From positions 62,001 through 126,000 of the forward strand of contig NZ_JAKKDV010000004.1 of assembly GCF_021728415.1 (NCBI RefSeq): a stretch of 64,000 nucleotides of DNA, in the 5' to 3' direction. The translations under genes and the position numbers were made by a program. The notes under the pieces were generated by a model. It had not been told where the DNA came from. It did no database searches and was given only the letters and a program-made list of their open reading frames with translations. Shown here one piece after another: positions 18,756-27,166 of the stretch. This DNA is from Flaviramulus multivorans (lineage in GTDB: Bacteria > Bacteroidota > Bacteroidia > Flavobacteriales > Flavobacteriaceae). Positions within the stretch are counted from its first letter, which is position 1. Each line of letters begins with the position of its first letter.

Positions 18756-19658
18756 TTATAGTTTTTCAGCTATTCTAAGTTTTGCACTTCTGGCTCTACT
18801 ATTTATTTTTATTTCTTCTTTTGATGGCACTATTAATCCATTTACTTTTTTTAATGGAACTTCAAAATTTCCATACATATCGCGCTCAGGTTCACCTTCA
18901 AACAATCCATTTCTTATAAAACGTTTTACCAATCTATCTTCTAACGAATGGTAGGATATAAAACTTAGTCTACCTCCTGCTTTTAAAAGCTCTGGTGTTT
19001 GCTGTAAAAACTCTTTTAAAGCTTCAATTTCTTGATTCACCTCTATTCTAATCGCCTGATATATTTGAGCTAACACTTTATTTTCATGACGAGGTGGTAA
19101 AAACTTTTTCAAAACACTTTTTAGCTGTTCACTCGTTATTATTGGCTCTGTTTTTCTATGCTCAACAATTAATCTAGCCATTGCTGGAGCAGCTCTTAAC
19201 TCGCCATATTGCAAAAACACTTGCTTTAATTGCTCTTCCTCATATTCATTTACTACGTGAAAAGCCGATAGTTGATTTTGCTGATTCATCCGCATATCTA
19301 AATCCGCCTCAAAGCGTGTTGAAAAACCGCGTTCTGCCACATCAAATTGATGCGATGACACTCCAAAATCGGCTAAAATGCCATCTACTTGTTTAACTCC
19401 ATAAAACCTTAAAAAGCGTTTTATATACCTGAAATTTTCATGAATAAGTGTAAACCTAGAATCATCAATTGTATTTTCAAGAGCGTCCGAATCTTGATCG
19501 AAAGCATAAAGCTTTCCGTTATCCCCAAGTCGTTTTAATATTTCTTTACTGTGACCACCGCCACCAAAAGTTACATCAACATAAACACCCTCTGGGTTAA
19601 TATTCAACCCATCTACTGTTTCTTTTAAGAGTACTGGGTTATGATATTCCATGATCAT
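18756..19658 (-). CDS. rsmH: 16S rRNA (cytosine1402-N4)-methyltransferase RsmH
   Basis: This 300-residue SAM-dependent methyltransferase (formerly MraW) modifies C1402 of 16S rRNA. The SAM-binding region has DVTFGGGGHSKEIL at about 28–41 and the LADFGVSSHQFD segment near 95. The conserved SYHSLEDRLVK stretch is toward the C-terminus. Its start lies inside the 3' end of mraZ, with a 20-base overlap, so translation is likely coupled. Length is typical. Confidence 0.97.
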   Translation of the reverse strand: MIMEYHNPVLLKETVDGLNINPEGVYVDVTFGGGGHSKEILKRLGDNGKLYAFDQDSDALENTIDDSRFTLIHENFRYIKRFLRFYGVKQVDGILADFGVSSHQFDVAERGFSTRFEADLDMRMNQQNQLSAFHVVNEYEEEQLKQVFLQYGELRAAPAMARLIVEHRKTEPIITSEQLKSVLKKFLPPRHENKVLAQIYQAIRIEVNQEIEALKEFLQQTPELLKAGGRLSFISYHSLEDRLVKRFIRNGLFEGEPERDMYGNFEVPLKKVNGLIVPSKEEIKINSRARSAKLRIAEKL

Positions 19659-20106
19659 CGTCTTGCCCCATGACCTCTTCAGCTAAATCTGCAAAATCAA
19701 CAGCTGCATCATCAATAGCCTGTTCGTACAAATCCTTATCCCAAATCTCAATAATATTTATAGCTGAAGCCACTACAATATTTTTCGAAATATTAGCAAA
19801 CACAGTTAAATCTTTTGGTATTAACAATCGCCCGTTTACATCTACCTCAACCATTTTAGCACCCGCTGTAAATCGTCTGATAAAATCGTTGTTCTTCTTT
19901 TTAAACTTATTGAGTGCATTCATTTTCTTCATAAGCGTTTGCCACTCACTCATCGGATAAAGCTCTAAGCATTTTTGAAATACCGAACGACGCAATACAA
20001 AACCCTCCTGTAACATGGACGACAGTTGCTTTTTGATAGCTGCTGGCATCATTAATCTGCCTTTTGCATCTACTTTACAATCGTATGTTCCTGTGATAAA
20101 ATCCAA
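19639..20106 (-). CDS. mraZ: transcriptional regulator MraZ
   Basis: This 155-residue protein has two SpoVT/AbrB-like DNA-binding halves, the first beginning GTYDCKVDAKGRLMMP (6–21) and the second around VDVNGRLLIPK. MraZ forms rings and binds short direct repeats upstream of its own operon to control dcw expression. The reading uses TTG at 20106; the first ATG lies beyond the conserved VDAKGR motif, so TTG must be the start or lie near it. Three AAAGTGG repeats are found 51–79 bases upstream of the start codon. Confidence 0.95.
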   Translation of the reverse strand: MDFITGTYDCKVDAKGRLMMPAAIKKQLSSMLQEGFVLRRSVFQKCLELYPMSEWQTLMKKMNALNKFKKKNNDFIRRFTAGAKMVEVDVNGRLLIPKDLTVFANISKNIVVASAINIIEIWDKDLYEQAIDDAAVDFADLAEEVMGQDDDHGIS

Positions 20107-20138
20107 ACCGGGTTTTCTGAAATTATTAGATTAAGTTT

Positions 20139-20146
20139 CAAATATA
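20139..20146 (-). promoter_or_regulatory. candidate dcw operon promoter, -7 box TATATTTG
   Basis: The minus strand reads TATATTTG, matching TAnnTTTG, 32 bases before the mraZ start codon. The area where a -33 element should sit is occupied by the AAAGTGG repeats, so a factor bound there would overlap RNA polymerase. Confidence 0.5.
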
Positions 20147-20156
20147 TTGAAAAAAT

Positions 20157-20185
20157 TACCACTTTCTACCACTTTCTACCACTTT
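20157..20185 (-). promoter_or_regulatory. MraZ-box-like array: three AAAGTGG repeats
   Basis: On the minus strand AAAGTGGTA occurs three times in a row at an exact 10-base period, with the AAAGTGG cores at 20179–20185, 20169–20175 and 20159–20165. Mycoplasma MraZ is reported to bind AAAGTG[T/G] repeats and E. coli MraZ binds TGGG repeats at a 10-base period. The core, the spacing of one helical turn and the position upstream of mraZ all fit an autoregulatory operator. Confidence 0.75.
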
Positions 20186-20366
20186 GTTAATAATTTTTCG
20201 ATTAACTACACATATAAAGCCATTTTGAACCTAATTAAGTCTTGTAAGTTCTAAACAACAGATCTTTACAAATAATTATTTAATAACCCTGGAAATGTTA
20301 ATATCTTCAGCTAGATGTTTTATGTTTGCAGAATAATTTAAATAGTTATTATATAAATGAAATAAC

Positions 20367-20374
20367 TATATTTG
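20367..20374 (+). promoter_or_regulatory. candidate promoter for the alpha/beta hydrolase gene
   Basis: TATATTTG matches TAnnTTTG and would give a leader of about 20 bases before the ATG at 20401. A second match, TATGTTTG, is at 20321–20328. No clear -33 TTG was found for either. Confidence 0.4.
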
Positions 20375-20400
20375 TTTTTAAAGCAACGACTAACCGATTA

Positions 20401-21165
20401 ATGACGCATCGTTTAAAAAAAGAGAAGAACTACAGCTATATAGAAGCAGGTGAAGGCACTCCGATTATAGTACTACATGGCTTAATGGGAGGCTTAAGTA
20501 ATTTTAATTCTGTCACAAAATATTTTAGTGAAAAAGGGTATAAAGTAATTATTCCAGAATTACCTATATACACGATGTCTTTGCTTAAAACCAATGTAAA
20601 AAGTTTTGCAAAGTATCTACACGAGTTTATTGAATTCAAAGGGTATAACGAAGTTATTTTACTAGGAAATTCATTAGGTGGTCATATAGGTTTATACCAT
20701 ACCAAGCAATACCCCGAAAAAATAAAGGCCTTAGTAATTACAGGTAGTTCAGGGCTTTATGAAAGTGCTATGGGTGGTGGCTACACCAAGCGTAGCGATT
20801 ATGAAGTTATAAAGAAAAAAGCGCAAGATGTTTTTTACGACCCAGCAGTTGCAACTAAGGAGATTGTTGATGAAGTTTACGAAACTGTAAACGATCGAAA
20901 TAAACTTATAAAAACATTAGCCATAGCTAAAAGTGCCATTAGGCATAATATGGCTAAAGACTTACCTAAAATGCAGGTGCCAACTTGTATTATTTGGGGT
21001 AAAAACGATACGGTAACACCTCCAGAAGTCGCAGAAGAATTTAATGAATTGTTACCCGATTCGGATTTATTCTGGATTGATAAATGTGGACATGCTGCCA
21101 TGATGGAACACCCCGATGAGTTTAACAGCATTTTAGATGCTTGGTTTCAAAAAAGAGGGTTTTAA
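20401..21165 (+). CDS. alpha/beta hydrolase
   Basis: A 254-residue alpha/beta-hydrolase fold protein, using ATG at 20401. The longer reading from 20326 adds 25 residues unlike the family and would include a candidate promoter. Seen motifs are the oxyanion HGLMGG (26–31), the nucleophile elbow GNSLGG (Ser91), the acid in WGKNDTVTP and the base in DKCGHAAMMEHP. There is no signal peptide, so it is cytoplasmic. It is transcribed divergently from mraZ and lies 40 bases before engB. The substrate is unknown; related flavobacterial proteins are annotated only as hydrolases. Confidence 0.88.
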   Translation: MTHRLKKEKNYSYIEAGEGTPIIVLHGLMGGLSNFNSVTKYFSEKGYKVIIPELPIYTMSLLKTNVKSFAKYLHEFIEFKGYNEVILLGNSLGGHIGLYHTKQYPEKIKALVITGSSGLYESAMGGGYTKRSDYEVIKKKAQDVFYDPAVATKEIVDEVYETVNDRNKLIKTLAIAKSAIRHNMAKDLPKMQVPTCIIWGKNDTVTPPEVAEEFNELLPDSDLFWIDKCGHAAMMEHPDEFNSILDAWFQKRGF

Positions 21166-21205
21166 TAGTTTTCAAAAAAACGAAAATCCCAAACTCTAAA
21201 CGATT

Positions 21206-21811
21206 ATGCATATTAAATCTGCCGAATTTGTTATGAGCAACTCAGATGTTGCAAAATGCCCAAAAAGCAGGTTGCCTGAATATGCTTTTATTGGCAGAAG
21301 TAATGTTGGAAAATCCTCGCTCATTAATATGCTAACCAGTAGAAAAAGTTTAGCAAAAACTTCAGGCAGACCAGGAAAAACACAGCTTATTAATCATTTT
21401 TTAATTAATAAAAACTGGCATTTGGTAGATTTACCGGGATACGGATACGCTAAGGTTTCGAAAAGTTCGAAAAAAGTATTTCAAAAATTCATCACTCAGT
21501 ATTTTAGCTTACGGGAGCAACTCGTTACAGCATTTGTTTTGGTTGACATAAGACACAAACCGCAACCTATAGATTTAGAGTTTATGCAATGGCTAGGAGA
21601 AAACGGCATCCCATTTTCTATCATATTTACTAAAGCCGATAAGCTAAAACCCAATGCTATTACAAGACATGTTGAAGACTACAAAACTGTACTTTTAGAA
21701 ACATGGGAAGCTATGCCCAATTACTTTATAACCTCATCATCAAAAGATATTGGAAAGGACGATGTTTTAAATTATATTGATGAATTGAATGAGAATATGA
21801 AGATTGATTAA
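21206..21811 (+). CDS. engB: ribosome biogenesis GTP-binding protein EngB (YsxC/YihA)
   Basis: This 201-residue small GTPase assists large ribosomal subunit assembly. The P-loop GRSNVGKSS (30–38), the G2 region with SGRPGKTQ (about 52–59), the G3 motif DLPGYGYA and the G4 motif TKADK are all visible. Length and motif order are typical. It follows the hydrolase gene in the same direction and may share its transcript. Confidence 0.96.
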   Translation: MHIKSAEFVMSNSDVAKCPKSRLPEYAFIGRSNVGKSSLINMLTSRKSLAKTSGRPGKTQLINHFLINKNWHLVDLPGYGYAKVSKSSKKVFQKFITQYFSLREQLVTAFVLVDIRHKPQPIDLEFMQWLGENGIPFSIIFTKADKLKPNAITRHVEDYKTVLLETWEAMPNYFITSSSKDIGKDDVLNYIDELNENMKID

Positions 21812-21834
21812 TTCTTTTTGAGCCTTCTTTCAAC

Positions 21835-21864
21835 TTGACTTTATGCAAATTTCAGCTATCTTCG
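21835..21864 (+). promoter_or_regulatory. promoter with TTG -33 and TATCTTCG -7
   Basis: TTG at 21835–21837 is followed after exactly 19 bases by TATCTTCG (21857–21864), one mismatch from TAnnTTTG. The spacing is the usual Bacteroidota arrangement. It lies about 87 bases before the lipoprotein gene at 21951. Confidence 0.6.
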
Positions 21865-21950
21865 TTTAACAGTATATACAAAACACCTGTACTGAACTTG
21901 TTTCAGTATTAAAACGATTTCATATTAAGTCGTTGGCAATAATTTAAGAA

Positions 21951-22460
21951 ATGACGAAATACTTTCAACTTTTTTTAATCCTTTTGACATTATCTGCTTG
22001 TGGACAAAAAGAAAATGAAAAGAAAAGACCTGAAAATGTGAATGAAAAGTTTTTGAAATCGGAACAAGCAACTGAATCACAAAATGAAAAAATTAGTGAC
22101 GAAGAATTATATCTGAATATCGATTTTCAAGATTTCTTTGAAAAAGATAAAATCTCGTTTTTAATTAATAATTGCCTAGTATTTAAAAATGAAATTTTAA
22201 CAAGTGACAAGTCGATAGGTCTGACTAACATATTCCTGAAAATCAAAAAAGAAGACACCATTCTAGTAGTCTCTATTAATGATAAAAAAAATATTAAATG
22301 TAAAACAAAGAATACTACTTTGGTATTAACAATATTGGTAAATAAAGTCGAGAATATTTTTACTTTAGATTTAAATAAAGGCAAGTATGTTGGTTTAGAG
22401 AAAACTAATAACAATAAGTTGGTGTTAAACCAATCTCAAAGACAATTTGAGTATGACTAA
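21951..22460 (+). CDS. hypothetical lipoprotein
   Basis: A 169-residue predicted lipoprotein with a hydrophobic signal and lipobox LSAC at Cys17, followed by a long Lys/Glu/Asn-rich linker (about 18–48). The remainder looks like a small beta-rich domain with no motif I recognise. It has its own promoter and stands between engB and a convergent permease gene. Codon use is not obviously different from its neighbours. The function is unknown. Confidence 0.75.
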   Translation: MTKYFQLFLILLTLSACGQKENEKKRPENVNEKFLKSEQATESQNEKISDEELYLNIDFQDFFEKDKISFLINNCLVFKNEILTSDKSIGLTNIFLKIKKEDTILVVSINDKKNIKCKTKNTTLVLTILVNKVENIFTLDLNKGKYVGLEKTNNNKLVLNQSQRQFEYD

Positions 22461-22577
22461 CATCATTAAAATTAATAAAAAGCTATTACCAAAATTGTAT
22501 AAAAATAATGCTTAAGTTTAATCCGAAATCAAAAGGTTAGTGCTCTTTTGATCACTCCGATTTTCCTTCGAAAAATC

Positions 22578-23672
22578 CTAACTCTTCACATCCAAAGCAT
22601 CTCGTAATGCATTACCAATAAGCATAAATGCCATAACCAAACTCATAATACAAAGCCCCGGTATAATGGCTAAATAGGGTTTCCCTAGTATGATATAATT
22701 ATAGTGGTCCTTTATCATGGCTCCCCAACTTGCCATAGGCGGTTGCGCACCTATACCTAAAAAACTAAGTCCGCTTTCAATTAAAATAGCTGCTGCAAAA
22801 TTAGCTGCCGAAATCACGATGACTGGTGCCATAATATTGGGTAAAATGTGTTTGGTAATAATTCTAAAATCATCAAAACCTAAGGCTCTAGCAGCCGTAA
22901 CATATTGCATTTCTTTAGCGCTTATTATTTGTCCGCGCACCACTCTTGCTACTTCTACCCACATAGTTAAACCCACGGCAATAAAGACTTGCCAAAAGCC
23001 TTTACCTAAAGCCAAGGTTATAGCAATAACAAGTAGTAGTGTTGGGATAGACCATGTAACGTTGATAATCCACATTATTAACGCGTCTACTTTCCCTCCA
23101 AAATAACCTGCCACGCTTCCCATAAAAACACCTATAAGCAACGAAATAAAAACCGCAACAAAACCAATAAAAAATGAAATTCTGGCACCTACCAAAACCC
23201 TACTTAGTAAATCGCGTCCGTATTTATCTGTTCCAAAAAGGAAGGTTTTTTCTTTTATATAATCTTCCACAGAACTATCAGGAAATGTTGTTAATGGAAT
23301 GGTTTTGAGATCACCTTCCAATCCATCAGACGTATATTCTTTATAGCTTAAAACATCTTCGCCTACGCTATAATTTGCAATAGGCACTTCGGTATCCGTA
23401 CTTTTTTTTCCAAAAAATAATTTATCAAAAAAACTTTGATTGGTCTCTAATTGTAACGGAATGGTTAACATAGTTACTTTAAAACCAGGTTTTTTTGAGT
23501 GAATAGATAAATGCATTTGATTGGCATGTTGCGAATTATCAGGTGCAAAAACATAAGCAAATACAGATACCAACCCAACTAAAACAATATAGTAGAAACT
23601 AAAAACGCCCCAAAAGTTTTTTTTAAACTTTTGGAGCGCTAATTGTTTTAATGAGTTTGATTTATGACTCAT
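22578..23672 (-). CDS. ABC transporter permease, DppC/OppC family
   Basis: This 364-residue inner-membrane permease of the dipeptide/oligopeptide/nickel group has an N-terminal helix (about 20–42), a large periplasmic loop and the OppC hallmark FGTDKYGRDLLSRVL. Several further helices follow, then the EAA-type loop AARALGFDDFRIITKHILPN for docking the ATPase. The cognate ATPase, second permease and binding protein are not adjacent, which is common in flavobacteria. It lies 8 bases downstream of the prc-like protease gene and is probably co-transcribed with it. The substrate is inferred as peptides. Confidence 0.9.
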   Translation of the reverse strand: MSHKSNSLKQLALQKFKKNFWGVFSFYYIVLVGLVSVFAYVFAPDNSQHANQMHLSIHSKKPGFKVTMLTIPLQLETNQSFFDKLFFGKKSTDTEVPIANYSVGEDVLSYKEYTSDGLEGDLKTIPLTTFPDSSVEDYIKEKTFLFGTDKYGRDLLSRVLVGARISFFIGFVAVFISLLIGVFMGSVAGYFGGKVDALIMWIINVTWSIPTLLLVIAITLALGKGFWQVFIAVGLTMWVEVARVVRGQIISAKEMQYVTAARALGFDDFRIITKHILPNIMAPVIVISAANFAAAILIESGLSFLGIGAQPPMASWGAMIKDHYNYIILGKPYLAIIPGLCIMSLVMAFMLIGNALRDALDVKS

Positions 23673-23680
23673 ACATCAAT

Positions 23681-25834
23681 TTAATTTTTCACAGTTGTAG
23701 AAGCTACCTTTTTTATAGGATATGATGTTTTTAAATCTTCTAAAACATTAAGAGCTTCTTCAATGTAAATATCCTGACTTAAGCTTTTATGCCAACGTTC
23801 GCGTTTTTCTCTTAAGTCGGTAGTATCACTTTCAAAAAGTGCTTTTTCAAAGCTTGTAGACTCAAAAGTTAAATTTGTTTTATAATTTGCTATAGCATCA
23901 AATCGTTTTGATTCTTCTTCGTTTTTCTCTAACTGTGCTTTATACTTTTCATAATTTAATGGAAACACCGTATCATCAATCTTGCTTTTTACCCATTTAG
24001 CATTTTCCTCAATAAGCTTCATATACTCGTTATTACTCATGCGCTCCTCACTTTTCTTAATGGTAGCGTCATAATCAAAATAATGCTCCCAAGGTGTGTA
24101 AGTAGCCGCATCAATTTCGTCCCATGGCAATGGGTTGTCTTTATCTTTTTCGCCTACATCAATATAACTAAAACGTCCTGGTACTTTCACATCACTTTTA
24201 ACACCTTCTAATTGTACCGAGCCACCATTAACTCTATAATATTTTTGTGTTGTTAACGCTAAGGCACCCAAATCTCCACTTGTACTGCTTCGCAGCATGT
24301 TGTTTAAATTGATAACATTTTGAACTGTACCTTTTCCGTAGGTTTGTTTACTACCAATAATAATAGCACGTTTATAATCTTGCATTGCAGCAGCCATAAT
24401 TTCAGAGGCTGATGCAGAAATTTCGTTAACTAAAATTACCAGTGGACCATCCCATGCAATAGATTTATCTCTATCTTTTAAAACTTCCTTTTCCTGGCCT
24501 GTTGAACGCACTTGTACTATGGGTCCGTCTTTAATAAATAACCCAGCCATATCTACTACTGCCGGTAATGAACCACCGCCATTATTACGTAAATCTAGCA
24601 CTAAGCCCTCCATTCCTTCGGCTTTTAAATTTTCAATTTCCTTTTTAACATCTTTAGCAGCATTCACGTTCTTATAATCTTGAAAATCTACATAAAACGC
24701 TGGTAAATTTATAACTCCAAACTTTTTATCATCTTTTTTAACTATGGAAGCTTTCGCATAAGTTTCAACAATCTCAACAATGTCCCTAGTAATGGTTATG
24801 TCTTTAATTGTACCATCAACCTTTTTAATAGTCAAGGTAACCTTAGTTCCTTTGGGTCCTTTTATATATTTAATAGCATCGTTAATACGCATACCTACAA
24901 TATCAACAGGAAACTCCTCATCTTCTTGTTTTACTTTTAGAATTATATCTTCAACTTCTAGCTCATTGCTTCTCCAAGCTGGACCTCCAGAAATAAGCTC
25001 AACAACTTTGATATAGTCCATACGCTTTTGTAATCTCGCACCAATGCCTTCTAATTTTCCAGACATACGCTGATCAAAATCTTCTTTATTTTTTGGTGCT
25101 AAATAATAGGTATGAGGGTCAAACTCTTCTACAATAGTATTCACATAAATTGCAAACCAATCTTCACGAGTTTGGTCGTCAATAAAATCATCAAAATAAA
25201 TATTCAATGATTTTAAAGTAGCTTCACGTGCTTCAGCCTCAATTTCAGCATCAGTTTTCATCACATAAGAAGGGTCAAGTTCTTTAGCTTGTTTTTCTTC
25301 TTTTTTCAAATCATCATAATTGGAAAGAGTTGAAAACTTAAGTTGCTGTCTCCAACGTTCTTTCATTTCCCTCTTATTTTTTACGTACTCACTATTTTCA
25401 TAATTCGTCTCAAAATACTCATCTTTCGTATAATCAAAAGGTTCTGAAAGCACTTCCTTATATATTGCCTTGGCTTCCTCAATACGTTTTAACATACGAT
25501 CGTTCACAACATTAAAAAACGTAATATCGGTAGCTTTAAGTTGGTCGTCTATAGTTAATTTGAATTTTTCAAAATCTTTAAAATCAGACTCGTAGAAATA
25601 TCTTTTAACAGGATCGATAATCCCTAAATAGTCTTCAAATAATTCTTCAGAGAACCTATCATCCATAGCAATGGGATCGAAATGCCCTTGCTCTAACACG
25701 AATGTTATAATTTGAATTAGTAATTTATCCTTATCGGGGTTAGTAAACTTCTTAGTTGTGAAACTACAAGAAGCGAATGCTAAAAGCAACAATAGCAATA
25801 AAACTTTATAATTCCTTTTCATAATATTTTTCAT
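23681..25834 (-). CDS. carboxy-terminal processing (tail-specific) protease, Prc family
   Basis: This 717-residue S41 peptidase has a lipoprotein-like signal (LAFASC, Cys23), so it is probably anchored in the cell envelope. A long N-terminal helical region (about 30–240) precedes a PDZ domain (about 255–350). The protease core has the GGSLPAVVDMAGL segment, a catalytic Ser in ISASASEI (Ser475) and Lys in YGKGTVQ (about 501). A C-terminal DUF3340-like region follows. It degrades or trims envelope proteins with exposed C-termini. Length and order match E. coli Prc. Confidence 0.95.
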   Translation of the reverse strand: MKNIMKRNYKVLLLLLLLAFASCSFTTKKFTNPDKDKLLIQIITFVLEQGHFDPIAMDDRFSEELFEDYLGIIDPVKRYFYESDFKDFEKFKLTIDDQLKATDITFFNVVNDRMLKRIEEAKAIYKEVLSEPFDYTKDEYFETNYENSEYVKNKREMKERWRQQLKFSTLSNYDDLKKEEKQAKELDPSYVMKTDAEIEAEAREATLKSLNIYFDDFIDDQTREDWFAIYVNTIVEEFDPHTYYLAPKNKEDFDQRMSGKLEGIGARLQKRMDYIKVVELISGGPAWRSNELEVEDIILKVKQEDEEFPVDIVGMRINDAIKYIKGPKGTKVTLTIKKVDGTIKDITITRDIVEIVETYAKASIVKKDDKKFGVINLPAFYVDFQDYKNVNAAKDVKKEIENLKAEGMEGLVLDLRNNGGGSLPAVVDMAGLFIKDGPIVQVRSTGQEKEVLKDRDKSIAWDGPLVILVNEISASASEIMAAAMQDYKRAIIIGSKQTYGKGTVQNVINLNNMLRSSTSGDLGALALTTQKYYRVNGGSVQLEGVKSDVKVPGRFSYIDVGEKDKDNPLPWDEIDAATYTPWEHYFDYDATIKKSEERMSNNEYMKLIEENAKWVKSKIDDTVFPLNYEKYKAQLEKNEEESKRFDAIANYKTNLTFESTSFEKALFESDTTDLREKRERWHKSLSQDIYIEEALNVLEDLKTSYPIKKVASTTVKN

Positions 25835-26086
25835 CTGATAATACTATTATTTTTAATCTCTTCGATGCTATATCCAAACAATCATTTTCTATAAAACTGA
25901 AAGCTTTTGTTGATGAATATTACATCTGTAAAAATAAGTAGCACAAAAAAGCACCACATATATTTTACTAAAATAAAGAAAAAACCATGCCAATAAAGGC
26001 ATTCGCTACTAATTTTTTGTTAAACCTTAAAATTTAGCAATTTACTATCGAAATTATGTATTTTAGCGATGTTTTTAACAATAAAT

Positions 26087-26881
26087 ATGACAAAAACTCC
26101 GCTTATATTAGTAACTAATGATGATGGCATTAATGCGCCAGGTATTAGAGCCTTAATTAGCGTCATGAATACAATTGGCGATGTAGTTGTGGTAGCTCCT
26201 GACAGTCCTCAAAGTGGCATGGGTCATGCCATAACCTTAGACTCAATGCTTTATGCAGAGCAAGTTTTTTTTGATGATGGTCCGCAAAAGGAATATAGTT
26301 GCTCCGGCACACCCGCAGATTGCGTGAAAATTGCTATTAGGGAAATTTTAGATAGAACACCCGACCTATGTGTCTCGGGGATAAATCACGGATCTAATTC
26401 ATCCATAAATGTTATTTATTCAGGCACCATGAGTGCTGCTGTTGAAGCTGGTATTGAAGGAATTCCTGCTATTGGTTTCTCTCTTCTAGACTATACTTGG
26501 AATGCTAATTTTGAAGCATCAAAACCTTTTGTTAAAACCATTGCCCAAAAAGTATTAAAAGAAGGCCTGCCTGAAGGTATTGTGTTAAATGTTAATATAC
26601 CTAATGTCTCGAAAGAAAATATAAAAGGTATTAAAGTTTCTAGGCAAGCTAAAGCTAATTGGGTTGAAGAATTCGACAAGCGCAAAAATCCTCAAGGCAA
26701 AGATTATTACTGGCTTTCTGGTAAATTTGTTAACTTAGATGGTGGTGAAGACACGGATGAATGGGCTCTTGAAAATAATTATGTTTCCCTAGTTCCTATT
26801 CAATTTGATTTAACAGCGCACTATTTCTTAAAAGAATTAAACACTTGGAATTTAAATGATATTGAAACAAATTCAGCATAA
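26087..26881 (+). CDS. surE: 5'/3'-nucleotidase SurE
   Basis: This 264-residue metal-dependent nucleotidase dephosphorylates 5' and 3' nucleoside monophosphates. ATG at 26087 is chosen because the family starts a few residues before LILVTNDDGINAPG; an ATG six codons earlier (26069) is possible. The metal ligands Asp12 and Asp13, the PDSPQSGMGHAIT loop and the SGINHGSN motif are present. A -7-like TATTTTAG lies at 26059–26066. It starts a plus-strand operon with a small membrane protein and lpxB. Confidence 0.95.
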   Translation: MTKTPLILVTNDDGINAPGIRALISVMNTIGDVVVVAPDSPQSGMGHAITLDSMLYAEQVFFDDGPQKEYSCSGTPADCVKIAIREILDRTPDLCVSGINHGSNSSINVIYSGTMSAAVEAGIEGIPAIGFSLLDYTWNANFEASKPFVKTIAQKVLKEGLPEGIVLNVNIPNVSKENIKGIKVSRQAKANWVEEFDKRKNPQGKDYYWLSGKFVNLDGGEDTDEWALENNYVSLVPIQFDLTAHYFLKELNTWNLNDIETNSA

Positions 26882-27163
26882 ATGAGAAAAGATATTTTTA
26901 TAGGCATGTTAGTTGGTTTAATAGCTAATACCATTGGACTCTTTTTAACGGCAACTCTGTTAGGAAAAGGTGATGATTTTACAACAGTAATTAAAGCTGC
27001 TGCTAATGAAGGTTTTTTAGGAAAGCTAATAAGTTTGGGGGCTATTTTAAACCTAATAGCCTTTTTTATCTTTATTAGAAAAAAACAAGATTACCGAGCA
27101 AGAGGTGTATTATTAATAACTGTTTTTATTGCTGTATTTACTTTTGTTTTTAAACTCTTTTAA
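26882..27163 (+). CDS. small conserved membrane protein between surE and lpxB
   Basis: A 93-residue protein with three hydrophobic helices (about 6–24, 47–65 and 74–92), polar loops with Lys/Arg, and no signal peptidase site. ATG follows the surE stop directly and the stop is 3 bases before lpxB, so all three genes should be translated from one mRNA. I do not recognise a family with known function. The position suggests an envelope role linked to lipid A, which is only inference. Confidence 0.8.
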   Translation: MRKDIFIGMLVGLIANTIGLFLTATLLGKGDDFTTVIKAAANEGFLGKLISLGAILNLIAFFIFIRKKQDYRARGVLLITVFIAVFTFVFKLF

Positions 27164-27166
27164 ACA

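Noticed and set aside
19250-19266. TACTACGTGAAAAG resembling parS
   Set aside because: About six mismatches to the parS palindrome, inside rsmH. No convincing parS was found in the window.
22540-22577. Weak hairpin GATTTT…AAAATC between convergent genes
   Set aside because: Six-base stem without a T run on either strand; not enough for a terminator call.
22717-23106. 129-codon open frame antisense to the ABC permease
   Set aside because: Fully contained in a clear permease gene on the other strand; composition is that of a shadow frame.
25226-25241. Sequence containing TTCACGTG resembling half of a parS site
   Set aside because: Only the left half and core of TGTTTCACGTGAAACA match; five positions differ and it lies inside the Prc protease gene.
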